The notes beneath the pieces are model-generated. The model had not been told where the DNA came from, did no database searches, and worked only from the letters and a program-made list of their open reading frames with translations. 64,000 nucleotides of DNA from JBNKZU01 sp050301795 (lineage in GTDB: Bacteria > Pseudomonadota > Gammaproteobacteria > Thiohalomonadales > Thiohalomonadaceae): the NCBI GenBank assembly GCA_050301795.1, contig JBNKZU010000017.1:1-64000 (forward strand). Reading direction: 5' to 3'. Below, piece after piece: positions 62,645 to 64,000 of the stretch (position 1 is its first letter; each line of letters opens with the position of its first letter). The position numbers and the translations under genes were made by a program.

Positions 62645-63568
62645 ATGGGTAATGCAACGCTCTACACCATTAATGAAACGGAACAACTCAATCAACTCAT
62701 CATCACTGATGAAGGAACTGTCTCATTAGCAAACAGCTATAGCTCCATTTTTACAATAAGCATTAATAACACCCAGCTATTAATTGGCTACAACTCAGAC
62801 AGTGGCGATGTTGACAGTTATGAACTCACCGCATCATCGCCATGGGTAAAACCCGTAGCTAACGAACTTTCGTTTGGAACAGGCTGGGATCATATAGAAC
62901 CCTTCTACCTGATGAACCAGCCCTATGTATGCTGCTATCAGGCAACAAGCGGCAAGATGTACTTCTTTCCCGTCACCGATGAGATCAAAACAGAACCACC
63001 ACTGCACTTCTATCACACCCGTTATCCCTATACGACAGATCTGACCGAAGTGAAAGCGCTGGTTTCACAGGGGCAGGTCTTTATCCTTGGCTATAACAAC
63101 GAGAATGGCTATGTAAACATCTGGACTGTATCAGCCACATCCCGGTCAGATGGCAACAATCCGCCGATTGTTGTGAACAGTGTGTGGGCACACCAGTGGG
63201 CAAAGGGGTGGAACCGTTTTGCATTCTTCACCTGGGGTAATGAAAACTTTTTCCTGAAAACCAACACCTGGAAACCCAACGTCAATATCGACCATATCTC
63301 CGATGTTCTGAGCAGCGGCACCAATGAAGTCGGCTCACATCTGGATCTAAAAGATGATCAGCTACTCAATATCGTGCGCCCGTTTATGGTCGGAAATGGA
63401 GAGCCATATTTCCTGACCTATCGCGCAGAAACAGGAGAATCCACCTTCAATCGCATTCATGGAAACTGTCTTGGATGGAACACCTGTGCAACAACAGCGT
63501 GTGTTAAAGATGCCAGCCACATCGTGAACTATCGAATAGATGAGACGAATTATGCGTTGTATGTATAG
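62645..63568 (+). CDS. Propeller/lectin-like repeat protein
   Basis: 307 residues, AAGGAG before the ATG, no signal peptide. It consists of repeats of about 45-50 residues with a shared plan: G-W-x-x-(I/F)-x-P-F-x-x-x-x-x-P-Y-x-x-x-Y-x-x-x-(S/T)-G, seen in GTGWDHIEPFYLMNQPYVCCYQ, KGWNRFAFFTWGNENFF and LNIVRPFMVGNGEPYFLTY. This is the form of small beta-propellers and tachylectin/PLL-type lectins. Six cysteines are present, with a pair at CC and three near the C terminus. Ligand unknown. It is the last gene of the forward run. Confidence 0.6.
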   Translation: MGNATLYTINETEQLNQLIITDEGTVSLANSYSSIFTISINNTQLLIGYNSDSGDVDSYELTASSPWVKPVANELSFGTGWDHIEPFYLMNQPYVCCYQATSGKMYFFPVTDEIKTEPPLHFYHTRYPYTTDLTEVKALVSQGQVFILGYNNENGYVNIWTVSATSRSDGNNPPIVVNSVWAHQWAKGWNRFAFFTWGNENFFLKTNTWKPNVNIDHISDVLSSGTNEVGSHLDLKDDQLLNIVRPFMVGNGEPYFLTYRAETGESTFNRIHGNCLGWNTCATTACVKDASHIVNYRIDETNYALYV

Positions 63569-63586
63569 GTATGATCGGCGGTGTTG

Positions 63587-63850
63587 TTACTCATAATGAG
63601 ACCACAACCGTAAAACTTTCACGATATGTTCGGACTCCAAAATCTGGTAAACAATACGATGCTGGATATTGATGCGCCGTGAATATGCCCCTGAAAGATC
63701 CCCAATCAGTTTTTCGTACGGAGGTGGATTTTGATAGGGGTTCTGCTCGACAACCTGAAGCAATTCCAAGGCTCTCTTTTTTAATCCAGCCGAGGCCAGT
63801 TTTTTAGCATCTTTCTGAGCCTGTTTGGTATAAACAAGCTTCCAACTCAC
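63587..63850 (-). CDS. Txe/YoeB-type toxin
   Basis: 87 residues from a GTG at 63850, whose GTGA overlaps the antitoxin stop; a TTG one codon upstream is also possible. RelE-fold features: KLVYTKQAQKDAKKLASAGLKKRALEL, then YEKLIGDLSGAYSRRINIQHRIVYQI and the C-terminal RLWSHYE. The Arg of SRRI and the His of SHYE correspond to catalytic Arg65 and His83 of YoeB, and the Glu of PPYEKL may match Glu46. It would cut mRNA on the ribosome. Confidence 0.85.
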   Translation of the reverse strand: MSWKLVYTKQAQKDAKKLASAGLKKRALELLQVVEQNPYQNPPPYEKLIGDLSGAYSRRINIQHRIVYQILESEHIVKVLRLWSHYE

Positions 63851-64000
63851 CAATCAAGTTCCTCGGAACACTCTGATACTGGCGCCTCCATTCCTTCCTT
63901 AATCGACTCCCGCATACCAGGAATAGACATTAAATGCAGCGTTTCAGAAATGGCATTCCAATCTTCTTCAGAGAGCAGAACAGCATTACTTCGTTTTCCA
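63847..64000 (-). CDS. YefM/Phd-type antitoxin, N terminus cut by the window edge
   Basis: The reverse strand reads GKRSNAVLLSEEDWNAISETLHLMSIP and ends in CSEELDW, the C-terminal toxin-neutralising part of a YefM antitoxin. The start lies beyond base 64000. The stop overlaps the toxin start by four bases, the usual gene order with the antitoxin first. Confidence 0.85.
   Translation of the reverse strand, partial: GKRSNAVLLSEEDWNAISETLHLMSIPGMRESIKEGMEAPVSECSEELDW

Noticed and set aside
1..64000. tRNA, rRNA or CRISPR arrays
   Set aside because: No T-loop-like GTTCGANTC within a cloverleaf, no rRNA motifs and no evenly spaced direct repeats were found by reading; a tRNAscan or CRISPR-finder run would settle it.

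Overview
The window looks like the chromosome of a gammaproteobacterium of moderate G+C. It encodes an E. coli-type CRP, long-form SpeD, Coq7 and YbiT, two C-terminal-Phe porins, LpoB-type lipoproteins and the crp - OsmC-like - speD - coq7 order next to trpGDC that I recall from Pseudomonas. I cannot name the genus. I saw no rRNA, tRNA, CRISPR array or complete insertion sequence.

Layout. 0-4 kb: a YqaA-type membrane protein and three envelope proteins, two of them porin-like, then a nested palindrome. 4.3-5.5 kb: rplM-rpsI with a promoter and leader hairpin. 5.7-16.2 kb: a lone GlcF-like Fe-S protein, coq7, speD, an OsmC-like protein, crp, and the reverse-strand run rpe-gph-trpE-trpG-trpD-trpC. 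16.4-21.8 kb: five A+T-rich, poorly characterised exported proteins on one strand, including a lipoprotein with two identically spaced six-cysteine repeats and an 836-residue FN3/propeller lipoprotein. 22-28 kb: djlA, amgK (without murU between them), an outer-membrane-type protein and an orphan RND pump. 28-38 kb: LPP20-type, COG3014-type and LpoB-type lipoproteins, a CBS protein, a class V aminotransferase, a DNA glycosylase, a putative CRP-controlled exported protein and an amidase. 38-44 kb: conserved hypotheticals, ybiT and two small A+T-rich genes, one frameshifted. 44-54.5 kb: hemE, gltB-gltD, tsaD, plsY, folB-folK.

54.5-63.6 kb is the most unusual part. A reverse-strand set encodes a sulfotransferase-like protein, a membrane protein and a membrane-anchored GH25 lysozyme. 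Divergent from it, a forward run of five genes with strong ribosome binding sites encodes a PsiD-like pyruvoyl decarboxylase, a small cystatin-like protein, a nucleoside-phosphorylase-fold protein, a large protein whose motifs and four cysteines match Fe-S uracil-DNA glycosylases, and a propeller/lectin-like protein. I know of no described system with this combination, and it is my main candidate for undescribed biology. The window ends in a Txe/YoeB-type toxin and a truncated YefM-type antitoxin.

Working together: trpEGDC feed tryptophan synthesis; gltBD make glutamate; folB/folK act in folate synthesis; rplM/rpsI are a ribosomal operon; amgK would feed recycled amino sugars to the wall. CRP from the window could act on two consensus sites near 35.4 kb. 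Several dispersed palindromic repeats sit between operons.
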